DNA of 64,000 nucleotides from DATAYA01 sp963754235 (GTDB lineage: Bacteria; Pseudomonadota; Alphaproteobacteria; Acetobacterales; Acetobacteraceae), in NCBI GenBank assembly GCA_963754235.1, contig CAVWFK010000013.1:62001-126000 (forward strand). The letters run 5' to 3'. The translations under genes and the position numbers were made by a program. The notes under the pieces are model-generated. The model did not search any database and was not told the DNA's origin. It saw nothing but the letters and a program-made list of their open reading frames with translations. This document shows positions 48,638-57,528 of the stretch, piece by piece (position 1 is the first letter of the stretch; every line of letters starts with the position of its first letter).

Positions 48638-49726
48638 ATGAAGCGAATGATCGATCGACGCAGCATCCTTCGTGCGGGCGGCGCCGGGCTGCTCGCGAGC
48701 AGTGCCGGCCTCCCCCGCCCGGCGATCGCCGCGGGCAAGACCTACCGCATCGCGCTGTCGAATTCCTACATCGGCAACAAGTGGCGGATCGAGATGGAGA
48801 ACGTCTTCAAGGCGGCGCTGCAGATGGAGCCGTTCAAGTCCGAGGTGGAAGGAAGCTGGTACAACTCCGGCAACGACGCCAGCAAGCAGTCCCAGCAGAT
48901 CTCGCAGCTCATCTCCCAGCGGGTGGATGCGATCGTGGTGAATGCTGCTTCGCCGACCGCGCTCAATGGCATCCTCAACCAGGCGGCCGCTCGCCGCATT
49001 CTGGTCGTGTCGTTCGACAACGTGGTGACCACCGAGAAGGCATTGAAGGTCAATACCAACCAATTCGAATTCGGCCGACGGATGGCCGATTGGCTGGCGC
49101 AGAAGCTGGGCGGCAAGGGCAATGTCATCATGGTGACCGGTGTTGCCGGTACCTTCGTTGACCAGGACCGCAACAAGGGCGCCGAAAGCGTCTGGGCCAA
49201 GAACCCCGGGATCAAGGTGGTAAATCGCTTTACCGGCATGTGGGACAGCTCGGTCGCCGAGCGCAACAGCTCGGCGGTGCTGCCGTCGCTGCCGCAGATC
49301 GACGGCATCTGGTGCCAGGGCGGCACCGACGGCGTGCTCAAGGCTTTCATCGCGGCGAACCGCAAGCTGCCGCCGACGGCCGGCGAGGCCGAGAACGGCT
49401 TTCGCAAATTCATGATCGGCTACATGGGCCACAAGGTGGAGGGGATTTCCATCGGCCAGCCGCCGTTTCTCTCGGTGGTCTCGCTCGCGCTGGCGCATCG
49501 GGCACTTATGGGAAGCTATCCGAAGCAGGACATCACCATCCCCTTCCCCAGCGTGACCAACGACACGGTCAAGGTGGGCGAGACCGTGTTCCCTGACTTG
49601 CCTGACAGTTTCTTTGATGACTTCACGGACAGCGGCCCAAACGCGGTGGTCAAGTTGTGCAGCGGCGCGGCGTTGGAAGGAAAGCCATGCAGCGGGACGC
49701 TTGAGGTCAATCTGCCCAAGGCATGA
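48638..49726 (+). CDS. Sugar ABC transporter substrate-binding protein
   Basis: A 362-residue periplasmic binding protein with a twin-arginine-like start (DRRSILRAGGAGLLASSAG) and ribose-type fold: YRIALSNSYIGNKWRIEMEN, LISQRVDAIVVNAASPTALN and IDGIWCQGGTDGVLKAF. It begins the second importer; a strong GGGAGGGAGG site precedes the ATG. Confidence 0.92.
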   Translation: MKRMIDRRSILRAGGAGLLASSAGLPRPAIAAGKTYRIALSNSYIGNKWRIEMENVFKAALQMEPFKSEVEGSWYNSGNDASKQSQQISQLISQRVDAIVVNAASPTALNGILNQAAARRILVVSFDNVVTTEKALKVNTNQFEFGRRMADWLAQKLGGKGNVIMVTGVAGTFVDQDRNKGAESVWAKNPGIKVVNRFTGMWDSSVAERNSSAVLPSLPQIDGIWCQGGTDGVLKAFIAANRKLPPTAGEAENGFRKFMIGYMGHKVEGISIGQPPFLSVVSLALAHRALMGSYPKQDITIPFPSVTNDTVKVGETVFPDLPDSFFDDFTDSGPNAVVKLCSGAALEGKPCSGTLEVNLPKA

Positions 49727-51234
49727 TCGACCTCCCGCAGCCCCTGGTGGAAGGCAACCGATTGGTCAAGTCGTTCGGCGGCGTGCGCGCGCTCGATCAG
49801 GGGTCGTTCGGCGCCGCTGCCGGCGAGGTGCATGCGCTCGTCGGCGAGAACGGCGCCGGCAAGAGCACGATGATCAAGGTGCTGGGCGGCCGGCTTCGCC
49901 CAGATTCCGGGGCAGTCCGCATCAAGGGCCGGGAGGTCGCCCTGTCCGGCCCGCAGGACGCGCACTGGCTCGGCGCCTGGACGGTGTTCCAGGAGCTCAC
50001 GTTGCTGCCCTGGATGACCGTTGCCGAGAACCTGCTGCTCGCGCGCGAGCCGCGCGGGTCGCTGGGCTTGATCGATCGCCGACGATTGCGCCGCGACGCC
50101 GAGGCGCTGCTCGCCGGCTTCGACATGACGCATATCGACCCGCTGGCGCTTGTCGAGGACATCTCGCTCGCCGAACGCCAGATCATCGAGATCGTCCGCG
50201 CGATCAGCAATCAGCCGGACATTCTGTTCCTCGACGAGCCGACCTCCTCGCTGGTGGAGCGCGAGGTCGCTTGGCTGTTCGCCCAGATCCGCCGGCTGCG
50301 TGGGCTCGGCACCTGCATCGTGTTCACCTCCCACCGCTGGAATGAGATCAGCAACATTGCCGACCGCATCACTGTCTTTCGCGGCGGTCGTGACGTGGGC
50401 ACGTTCGAGACGCTGGCCGAGGACGACGCGGTGACCCTGATGACGGGCCAGCGGGTTGATACCCTCTATCCGCCGCTGCCCGCGCTCGCGGCGCCCGCAC
50501 CGGCGATGCAGGTAAGCCATCTTCGCGGCTCGCGGGTGAACGACGTCTCGCTCACCCTGCACAGGGGCGAGGTGCTGGGCGTCGGCGGCCTCGCGGGGCA
50601 CGGCCATCGCGAGCTCTTTTTCATGCTGTTCGGCGCCGAGCGGAGCGATGCGGGGATTTTGGCGCTCGACGGCAAGCCCTTGCGCATCCGCAATCCGCGC
50701 GATGCGGTGCGCCGGCGCGTCGGCATCGCCCTCGTGCCGGAGGACCGCAAGACCGAGGGCCTGCTGCTCGCGATGAGCGTCGAGCACAACCTGACCCTCG
50801 CGATCCTGCGGCGTATCTCGCGCTTCGGCATCCTGCGCCGGCGGCTGGAGCGGCAGCGGGCCGAGATGCTGATCGCGCAACTGCACGTGCGCAGCCCCGG
50901 ACTCGGCGCACCGGTCGGCGCGCTCTCCGGCGGCAACCAGCAGAAGGTGCTGGTCGGACGCTGGCTGTTGGCGGAAAGCCGCATCCTGCTGTTCTACGAT
51001 ATCACGCGCGGCGTCGATATGGCGACCAAGCACGAGATGTATGCCCTCATGCTCCGCCTGGCAGCGGAGGGCCGCTCGATCCTGTTCTACTCCAGCGACG
51101 CCGAGGAACTGGCGCACCTGTCGCACCGGGTGCTGGTGATGCGCGAGGGCCGGATTGCTGCCGAGCTGCACGCCCCCGGCATCACCGCCGAGCACATCGT
51201 CTCGGCGGCCGTGCGGGACCGCCTTGCCGCCTGA
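49723..51234 (+). CDS. Sugar ABC transporter ATP-binding protein
   Basis: A 503-residue double ATPase. NBD1 is canonical (GENGAGKSTMIKVLGG, ILFLDEPTSSL). NBD2 has GLAGHGHRELFF in place of Walker A, an intact LSGGNQQKVLVGRWL signature, but LLFYDITRGVDMATK instead of LLxDEPTRGVD, so the Walker B Asp and following Glu-Pro are changed to Tyr-Asp-Ile; NBD2 is probably a structural partner. It overlaps the binding-protein gene by four bases. Confidence 0.92.
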   Translation: MIDLPQPLVEGNRLVKSFGGVRALDQGSFGAAAGEVHALVGENGAGKSTMIKVLGGRLRPDSGAVRIKGREVALSGPQDAHWLGAWTVFQELTLLPWMTVAENLLLAREPRGSLGLIDRRRLRRDAEALLAGFDMTHIDPLALVEDISLAERQIIEIVRAISNQPDILFLDEPTSSLVEREVAWLFAQIRRLRGLGTCIVFTSHRWNEISNIADRITVFRGGRDVGTFETLAEDDAVTLMTGQRVDTLYPPLPALAAPAPAMQVSHLRGSRVNDVSLTLHRGEVLGVGGLAGHGHRELFFMLFGAERSDAGILALDGKPLRIRNPRDAVRRRVGIALVPEDRKTEGLLLAMSVEHNLTLAILRRISRFGILRRRLERQRAEMLIAQLHVRSPGLGAPVGALSGGNQQKVLVGRWLLAESRILLFYDITRGVDMATKHEMYALMLRLAAEGRSILFYSSDAEELAHLSHRVLVMREGRIAAELHAPGITAEHIVSAAVRDRLAA

Positions 51235-52234
51235 CGCGACAGGCGCGGCACTCGCCCTGCCCACGCGCCGGCGGTCGCGCCTCGCACACGGGCTCGGGCA
51301 GAATGCCGGGCTGTGGCTTGCGATCGCGATGCTGGCCACAAGCCTGATCCTCTACTGCGCGATCTACTACGCTGCCCAGCAGCGCTTTCCCGGCGGCTTC
51401 GAGCTGACTTCGACGGTGAACAACACCATGCCGCTGGTGTTCGCCGGCATCGCGCAGACGGTGGTGGTGATCACCCGCGGGCTCGACCTCTCGGTGGGCG
51501 GCGTGATCGATCTGACGAACGCAATCGCCGCGATCGCTTTGCCCAAATCCGGGGCCGGCATGGTCGGAGTCAGCCTTCTGGTATTGGGCGTCGGTGCGGG
51601 ATGCGGGTTGCTGAACGGGGTGCTGGTCGCAATCGGGCGGCTGCAGCCTATCCTGGTGACGCTGGCGACACTGTCGATCTTCCAGGGCATCGCGATCCGT
51701 GTGCTGCCGCAGCCCGGCGGGACGGTGCCCCCATCCTATACCGATGTGCTTGCCAACCCGAACTGGCCATTCTCGCTGCTCTATCTGGTGCTGGCGGGAC
51801 TGCTCTGGATGCTGTTTCGCCGCTCGCGGCTCGGCGTCAGCATCTACGCAGTCGGTAACGACGAGACGGCGGCTGAAAACAACGGCATCCGTGCTGCGCG
51901 CACCAAGATCGCGGCCTATGCGCTGAGCGGCACGCTGGCGGCCTGTGCCGGGCTGTTTCTCGCCGCCACATCGACTGCGGGCGACGCGACCACGGGCAAC
52001 AGCTACACCCTGACCTCGATCGTCGCGGTGGTGCTGGGCGGGGTGAACCTGTTCGGCGGACGCGGCAGTGCGATCGGAGCCATGCTCGGCGCCTTCGTCA
52101 CCACCATGATCGTCAACATCCTGTTCTTTGCGCAGATCAATCCGCTGTTTCAGGCATTCTACGAGGGGCTGTTCCTGGTGATCGCCGTGGTGCTGGCCGG
52201 CGGGGTCGGCCGGCTGATGCGCAGGCCGCGTTGA
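51224..52234 (+). CDS. Sugar ABC transporter permease
   Basis: A 336-residue RbsC-like permease. It has TVVVITRGLDLSVGGVIDL near residue 85 and GGVNLFGGRGSAIGAMLG near 280. No ATG precedes the first helix at a sensible distance; a TTG at 51,224, overlapping the ATPase end by 11 bases, is the best start. Confidence 0.88.
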   Translation: MPPDATGAALALPTRRRSRLAHGLGQNAGLWLAIAMLATSLILYCAIYYAAQQRFPGGFELTSTVNNTMPLVFAGIAQTVVVITRGLDLSVGGVIDLTNAIAAIALPKSGAGMVGVSLLVLGVGAGCGLLNGVLVAIGRLQPILVTLATLSIFQGIAIRVLPQPGGTVPPSYTDVLANPNWPFSLLYLVLAGLLWMLFRRSRLGVSIYAVGNDETAAENNGIRAARTKIAAYALSGTLAACAGLFLAATSTAGDATTGNSYTLTSIVAVVLGGVNLFGGRGSAIGAMLGAFVTTMIVNILFFAQINPLFQAFYEGLFLVIAVVLAGGVGRLMRRPR

Positions 52235-53241
52235 CCGCGCCAGGGTCCGGTGCGGCGCGCGAGGCGACGCCCGCGCCCAAAGCGGTTCGCGGCTTCGGAT
52301 CGGTCGAGCGTCGCCGCATCGCCTATGCGTTCTGCGCCGCGGTACTCCTGTTCGCGATTGGCGCCGTCGTGCGCCCCGGCTTCGTCCGGCCGGCGAGCAT
52401 CGAGGCGGTGCTCGTCGTCGCCTCGTTCGTCGGCCTGGTGGCCGCCGGGCAGACCTTCGTCATCCTGATCGGCGGCATCGACCTCTCGGTGCCGTGGGTG
52501 CTGAACGCGGCGGCGATCCTGATCGCGACCAGCTCGCTGGGACAGGACGCCCGCGCGGCCTATGCGCTGGCACTCACCTTGGGAATGGGCGCGCTGGTGG
52601 GGCTGCTGAACGGGCTCGGGATCGCATTGCTGGGCGTGCCTGCCGTGGTGATGACGCTGGCGATGGACGGCATCATGGAGGGGCTGACGCTCGGCCTCTC
52701 CGGCGGCCTGACCTGCGCCACCTGCGCCTCCTACGCGCCGCCGATCGTGCAGGTGGCGGTGCACGGACATGTGCTCGGCATCCCCGCCGTGCTCTATCTC
52801 TGGCTGGTCGTGATCATCGCGGTGTCGTTCGTGCTCAGCCGTACGAGCTTCGGGCGCAGCACCTACGCGATCGGCAACAACGCGCGCGCGAGCTTCCTCG
52901 CCGGGATGAATGTCACCGCGACGACGGTGGCGCTCTACGCGCTCAGCGGGTTTTTCGCCGCACTCGCCGGCGTCATGCTGGTCGGGTTCGGTGGCCAGGC
53001 GAGTCTCGGAATGGGTGATCCCTACCTGTTCCAGTCGATCGCCGCGGTCGTGATCGGCGGCGTCTATATCCTGGGCGGGCGCGGCCATTACATCGGATCG
53101 GTCGCAGGCGCCATCAGCCTTGTCACGCTGGTCAGCGTGCTGATGGCGATGAACATGCCCGAGTATGGCCGGAGCATTCTCTATGGCGTGATCATCCTGG
53201 CACTGCTGCTGCTCTATGGCCGCGAAACCGGGGAGAGCTGA
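52231..53241 (+). CDS. Sugar ABC transporter permease
   Basis: A 336-residue second permease of the same importer, starting at a TTG that overlaps the preceding TGA (TTGA). Family motifs GQTFVILIGGIDLSVPWVL and GGVYILGGRGHYIGSVAG are present. Two non-identical permeases imply a heterodimeric channel. Confidence 0.9.
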   Translation: MTAPGSGAAREATPAPKAVRGFGSVERRRIAYAFCAAVLLFAIGAVVRPGFVRPASIEAVLVVASFVGLVAAGQTFVILIGGIDLSVPWVLNAAAILIATSSLGQDARAAYALALTLGMGALVGLLNGLGIALLGVPAVVMTLAMDGIMEGLTLGLSGGLTCATCASYAPPIVQVAVHGHVLGIPAVLYLWLVVIIAVSFVLSRTSFGRSTYAIGNNARASFLAGMNVTATTVALYALSGFFAALAGVMLVGFGGQASLGMGDPYLFQSIAAVVIGGVYILGGRGHYIGSVAGAISLVTLVSVLMAMNMPEYGRSILYGVIILALLLLYGRETGES

Positions 53242-53243
53242 CG

Positions 53244-53990
53244 ATGCCCCCGAGCGCGAACCCCGATCCGGAACACGGGCGCCTCGCCGGCGGATCGGCG
53301 ATCGTCACCGGCGCCGGCAGCGGCATCGGCCGCGCGATCGCGCTCGCCCTGGCGCGCGAGGCAATGCGGGTTCTCCTGGTCGGGCGTCACATCGACCCTC
53401 TTCGCCAGACGGCGCAACGGGCCGGTGCCGCCGCCGGCGCGGAGGTCGTGGCTGCCGACCTGGCGACCGAACTCGGTATCGCGACCGTCGCGCGTGCCGC
53501 ACCCGCATCGCTGCGGGTGCTGGTCCACAGCGCGGGACATTTCGTGCGCCGGCCCGTCGTGGGAACCGCCGCACCGGAATGGCGCATGACCGCCGCCGTG
53601 AACGTGCACGCGCCAATGCTGCTGACCGCCGCGTGTCTCGGCGCCCTGAGCGCGGCCCGCGGGCATGTGGTGTTCATCAATTCCAGCGCCGGCCTGCAAA
53701 ACGGCGCCCCCGGCACGGCCGCCTATGCGGCAAGCAAGCACGCCCTCCGCGCGGCGGCCGACGCACTCAGGCAGGAGGTCAATGCGCGGGGCATCCGCGT
53801 GCTGAGTATCTTTCCCGGTCGGACCGACACGCCGATGCAGCAGGCGGTGCTGCGGGCCGAGGGCCGCAGCGCAAAGCCGGGCGCTCTGCTCGCCCCCGAG
53901 GACGTGGCGGAGATGGTTGTCGCGGCGCTGCTCCTGCCGCCGCGCGCAGAAGTCACGGAGCTGGCGATTCGTCCGTCGCTGCCGCTGTGA
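53244..53990 (+). CDS. SDR family oxidoreductase
   Basis: A 248-residue short-chain dehydrogenase: TGAGSGIGRAIALALARE (20-37), VHSAGHF near 94, Ser in NSSAGL and YAASKHALRAAAD as the catalytic Tyr-Lys pair. It closes the sugar locus, two bases after the last permease. It probably oxidises the imported sugar to a lactone for the SMP-30 enzyme, or reduces a keto intermediate; this is inferred from context. Its end overlaps the convergent DUF4910 gene by 38 bases. Confidence 0.9.
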   Translation: MPPSANPDPEHGRLAGGSAIVTGAGSGIGRAIALALAREAMRVLLVGRHIDPLRQTAQRAGAAAGAEVVAADLATELGIATVARAAPASLRVLVHSAGHFVRRPVVGTAAPEWRMTAAVNVHAPMLLTAACLGALSAARGHVVFINSSAGLQNGAPGTAAYAASKHALRAAADALRQEVNARGIRVLSIFPGRTDTPMQQAVLRAEGRSAKPGALLAPEDVAEMVVAALLLPPRAEVTELAIRPSLPL

Positions 53991-55293
53991 CGGCGTTTGC
54001 GTCAGGGCGCAGCAGCCCTGCCTCGTGCAGGGCGCATGCCGCGGCGGCAACCGAGCCGAACGGCTTGCCTGCGCGCTCGGCAATGTCCAGCAGACTGTGC
54101 CGACCGTCGCAGAGATTGAGCACCCAGAGCAGCGTGAGCGTGTCGAAGGCGGAGCCGGCGCCGTCCGAGGAGCCCTGGCCGCCAATCTTCGCGTAGAGGC
54201 CGCGGCGCCCGAGTTGCGGCTCGCCATAGGGGCAGGTGTTGATCCAGGTTCCGTCCGCTTCCGCGAGCTCGATGATGCGAGCCAGGGTCGCGAGCGAGTT
54301 CGCCATCGCGTCGCCGCGCACGAAGGCGAGGTTGTCGGCCGAGGTATGATATTCCGGAAACGTCCCGTTCGGAGAGCGCATCAGGCAACCGACCGGCAGG
54401 TTGAAGCCGGGCGAACAATACTGCCGTTCATCGTAGCCGTAGGGCACGAAACCAAGCACCCGATCGCCCTGGCCCGCCTGGCTCAGGACGTGGGCGGCAT
54501 AGCGGTCGATCGGCGCATCCCCGCGCCGCGAGCGCTTGTAGGTCGGCGGTGCGGGATCGCCGAGGCAGCTCAGGACGAGGCCGTGCGACACGCGCCGCGC
54601 TGCGTCGCGATTGGCGGCAAGCCAGGCGATCGCGCCGATGGTGCCGGGGATGAACAGGAACCGATAGGTCCACCGCGGTTTCGGCCGCTGGTGCAGCGCG
54701 CGGGCGAGCTCGATCGCGACCGCGATTGCGGACAGGTTGTCGTTGGCGAGCGAAGGATGACAGCAATGGACCGATAGCAGGAACTCGCCTGGCTCCTGCC
54801 CCCGTACTACGCACTCGCCATAGGACAGGCTGCCGGCGATCAGGCTCGTGTCGATGGTCACGCGGTAGGCGGCATCGGTCATCGCCAGCCGCTCGTTGTG
54901 CGACAGGCAGAAACCCCAGGTGTCGGCATAGTAGGCGGTACGATACGGAATCAAATCCGGCTGCCCGGGAAGGCTGTGCAAATGCCGGTCGAGTTCGCTG
55001 CGGGAGACGACCCGATCGACCGGAACGCTGTACTGGAGGAGGTGGAGGTTGTTGTCGGCGAAATCGATTGCCCTGCGGCCGTCCAGGCTGCGGATCGTGG
55101 CACCCCGGACGATCCATTCCTTCGGAATCTCCCAATCGAGGACCGGAGTTCCGCTTGGCACCTCGTGCATCTGGAGCGGGACCTGCCCGGCGATGTAGCG
55201 CAGCGTGTCTCGCAGGCCCGGGCCGGTGATGCTTCGGCAGATCGGAAACAGAGCCTCAACATGCGCACGCAATCGGCCCTCCATCCCGCTCAT
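53953..55293 (-). CDS. DUF4910 domain protein (aminopeptidase-like)
   Basis: A 446-residue protein: MEGRLRAHVEALFPICRSIT and GLRDTLRYI are the family's N-terminal signature. The central M28-like domain shows LLSVHCCHPSLANDNLSAIA (metal-site His and Asp), RFLFIPGTIGAIAWLAAN and EYHTSADNL. DUF4910 genes recur in surface polysaccharide loci, where their substrate is not established. The C-terminal part is a winged-helix-like tail (LLDIAERAGKPFGSVAAA). Confidence 0.85.
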   Translation of the reverse strand: MSGMEGRLRAHVEALFPICRSITGPGLRDTLRYIAGQVPLQMHEVPSGTPVLDWEIPKEWIVRGATIRSLDGRRAIDFADNNLHLLQYSVPVDRVVSRSELDRHLHSLPGQPDLIPYRTAYYADTWGFCLSHNERLAMTDAAYRVTIDTSLIAGSLSYGECVVRGQEPGEFLLSVHCCHPSLANDNLSAIAVAIELARALHQRPKPRWTYRFLFIPGTIGAIAWLAANRDAARRVSHGLVLSCLGDPAPPTYKRSRRGDAPIDRYAAHVLSQAGQGDRVLGFVPYGYDERQYCSPGFNLPVGCLMRSPNGTFPEYHTSADNLAFVRGDAMANSLATLARIIELAEADGTWINTCPYGEPQLGRRGLYAKIGGQGSSDGAGSAFDTLTLLWVLNLCDGRHSLLDIAERAGKPFGSVAAAACALHEAGLLRPDANAVTAAATDESPAP

Positions 55294-55463
55294 ATCAGCC
55301 GCTCCTCTGCCGCGGCCAGGAAAGCACTTCGGCCGGAAGGCGGCGAGCGCGGCATCACCTCAACCTCCGGTAGCTGACGGCATCGTGAAGTGTGCGCGGT
55401 CGCCTATTGCGATCAAGTGCGGGACAATTAAGCAAGCGATCGACACTGCACCGGGATCAGCCG

Positions 55464-56240
55464 ATGAACATCCGCAAGGCCGTCATTCTCGCTGGCGGCT
55501 ACGGTACGCGTCTCATGGAGGAGACGGAGACCCGGCCGAAGCCGATGGTCGAGATCGGCGGCAGGCCGATTCTGTGGCACATCATGAAGATCTACGCCGC
55601 CTACGGCACCACCGAATTCGTCCTGCCGCTCGGTTACAAGGGGCACATGATCAAGCAATATTTCGCCGAGTACCACCTCCACGCGTCCGACGTGAGCATC
55701 GATCTCTCTACCAACGCCGTCACCATGCTCAGGCGTAGCGCTGAGCCGTGGACGGTCACCATGGTGGATACCGGGCTTGATACGATGACGGGGGGACGGA
55801 TCGCCCGGCTGCGGGAGCATCTGGGCGACGAGCCGTTCTTTCTCACCTACGGCGACGGGGTGGCAGCGCTGGATTTGCGGGCGCTCGCTGAGTTTCACGC
55901 CGGGCACGGCCGGGCCGTCACGATCACCGCCGTTCGTCCGCCATCGCGGTTTGGGTCGCTCGATATAGAAGGCTCGCTGGTCAGGGCCTTCCACGAAAAA
56001 CCCCCCGGCGGCGAGACGTGGATCAATGGCGGGTTTTTTGTCATGTCGCCCCGCGTCTTCGATTACATCGAGGGTGATGCGACCGTATTCGAGCGCGAGC
56101 CGCTCGAGCGGCTCGCGCGCGACCGCGAGCTGGTGGCCTTCCAGCACGAAGGCTTCTGGTACTCGATGGACACGATGCGCGACAAGAAGCACCTTGAAAA
56201 TCTCTGGGCTTCCAAAGATGCGCCGTGGAGGGTTTGGTGA
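55464..56240 (+). CDS. rfbF: Glucose-1-phosphate cytidylyltransferase
   Basis: A 258-residue nucleotidyltransferase that makes CDP-glucose from CTP and glucose-1-phosphate. GGYGTRLMEETETRPKPMVE near residue 10 is the nucleotide and Mg site, with FLTYGDGVAALDL near 130 and INGGFFVMSPRVFDYIEGD near 190. It is the entry enzyme to CDP-deoxysugars. It ends in a four-base overlap (GTGA) with the C-methyltransferase gene, so the two act in one pathway. Confidence 0.95.
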   Translation: MNIRKAVILAGGYGTRLMEETETRPKPMVEIGGRPILWHIMKIYAAYGTTEFVLPLGYKGHMIKQYFAEYHLHASDVSIDLSTNAVTMLRRSAEPWTVTMVDTGLDTMTGGRIARLREHLGDEPFFLTYGDGVAALDLRALAEFHAGHGRAVTITAVRPPSRFGSLDIEGSLVRAFHEKPPGGETWINGGFFVMSPRVFDYIEGDATVFEREPLERLARDRELVAFQHEGFWYSMDTMRDKKHLENLWASKDAPWRVW

Positions 56241-57496
56241 GCGCGGCGGCTGGTTGCAGCAGCAGTTCCGGCCGATCCTGTCGCATCTGCGGCGCGCCGC
56301 TCAGCCGGACATTCGCCAATCTCGGCACCTCGCCGCTTGCGAACGCCTTCATCCACCCGGAGCGCGCCGACCGGATGGAACCCTTCTATCCGCTCCACGC
56401 TTTCGTGTGTGACGCGTGCTTTCTCGTGCAGCTTGCGGAATACGAGACGCCGCACGCGATTTTCGGCGATTATGCCTATTTTTCGTCCTATTCGGAGAGC
56501 TGGTTGCGCCATGCCGCCGAGTTCGCGGCGATGATGGTCGGACGCTTCGGCCTCAGTTCGGCATCGCTTGTCGTCGAGGTGGCCAGCAACGACGGCTATC
56601 TGCTGCAATACTTCCGTGAGCGGGGCGTCCCGGTCCTCGGCGTCGAGCCCGCGGCAAACGTAGCTCGGGTCGCTGCGGAGAAGGGCATCCCGTCGGAGAC
56701 TGCGTTCTTCGGAGCGGCTACCGCCCGGCGCCTGCGCGAGGCGGGCCGCGCACCGGATCTCATGGTGGCGAATAACGTACTCGCGCACGTGCCGGACCTG
56801 CATGATTTTGTCGAAGGCTTCCGAATCCTGCTGGCACCCGATGGCATCGCGACCTTCGAGTTCCCGCACCTGCTGCGTCTGATCGAGCACAATCAGTTCG
56901 ACACGATCTATCACGAGCACTTCTCCTATCTCTCGCTCGGCGTGGTGGAGAAGCTGTTCGCGCAGCACGGCCTGACCCTGTTCGATGTCGAGGACCTGCC
57001 GACCCACGGCGGCTCGCTGCGCATCTTTCTCCGCCACGCGGCGAATGCGGCGATCGCGGTCGGGCCGGCCGTGGCGGCGCTTGGTCGGCAGGAGCGGAGC
57101 TTCGGGCTTGACCGACCGGAGACCTACGCCGCCTTTGCCGAGCGCGTGGTCGCGATCAAGTGCGCGCTGCTGGATTTCCTGATCACGACGCGGCGCCGCG
57201 GCGAGAGCGTCGTCGCCTACGGCGCACCGGCGAAGGGCAACACGCTGCTGAACTATTGCGGCGTTGGCCCCGAATTGATCGCTTTCACGGTTGATCGCAG
57301 CCCGCACAAGCAGGGCTTGCTGCTGCCCGGCGCGCGGATTCCGATCCAGGCGCCCGAGTTGATCGAGGCGGCCGCACCGGATTACGTGCTCATCCTGCCG
57401 TGGAATCTGCGTGCGGAGATCACGGCGCAGCTCGGGTTCATCCGCCGCTCGGGTGGCCGCTTCGTCGTGCCGATCCCGGCGCTCGAGGTGTTCTGA
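56237..57496 (+). CDS. Nucleotide-sugar C-methyltransferase
   Basis: A 419-residue methyltransferase of the TylC3/NovU type. It has an N-terminal zinc-ribbon CRICGAPLSRTFANLGTSPL with a later CDACF pair, a SAM site EVASNDGYLLQYFRERG near residue 112, the catalytic IYHEHFSYLS segment near 220 and a C-terminal Rossmann domain with YGAPAKGNTLLNYC. It adds a methyl group to C3 of a 4-keto-6-deoxysugar nucleotide. GTG at 56,237 gives a four-base coupled start; an ATG at 56,225 is the alternative. Confidence 0.92.
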   Translation: MSAAAGCSSSSGRSCRICGAPLSRTFANLGTSPLANAFIHPERADRMEPFYPLHAFVCDACFLVQLAEYETPHAIFGDYAYFSSYSESWLRHAAEFAAMMVGRFGLSSASLVVEVASNDGYLLQYFRERGVPVLGVEPAANVARVAAEKGIPSETAFFGAATARRLREAGRAPDLMVANNVLAHVPDLHDFVEGFRILLAPDGIATFEFPHLLRLIEHNQFDTIYHEHFSYLSLGVVEKLFAQHGLTLFDVEDLPTHGGSLRIFLRHAANAAIAVGPAVAALGRQERSFGLDRPETYAAFAERVVAIKCALLDFLITTRRRGESVVAYGAPAKGNTLLNYCGVGPELIAFTVDRSPHKQGLLLPGARIPIQAPELIEAAAPDYVLILPWNLRAEITAQLGFIRRSGGRFVVPIPALEVF

Positions 57497-57528
57497 CGCA
57501 ATCCCGCGACACAGGGCCGACGCAGCCG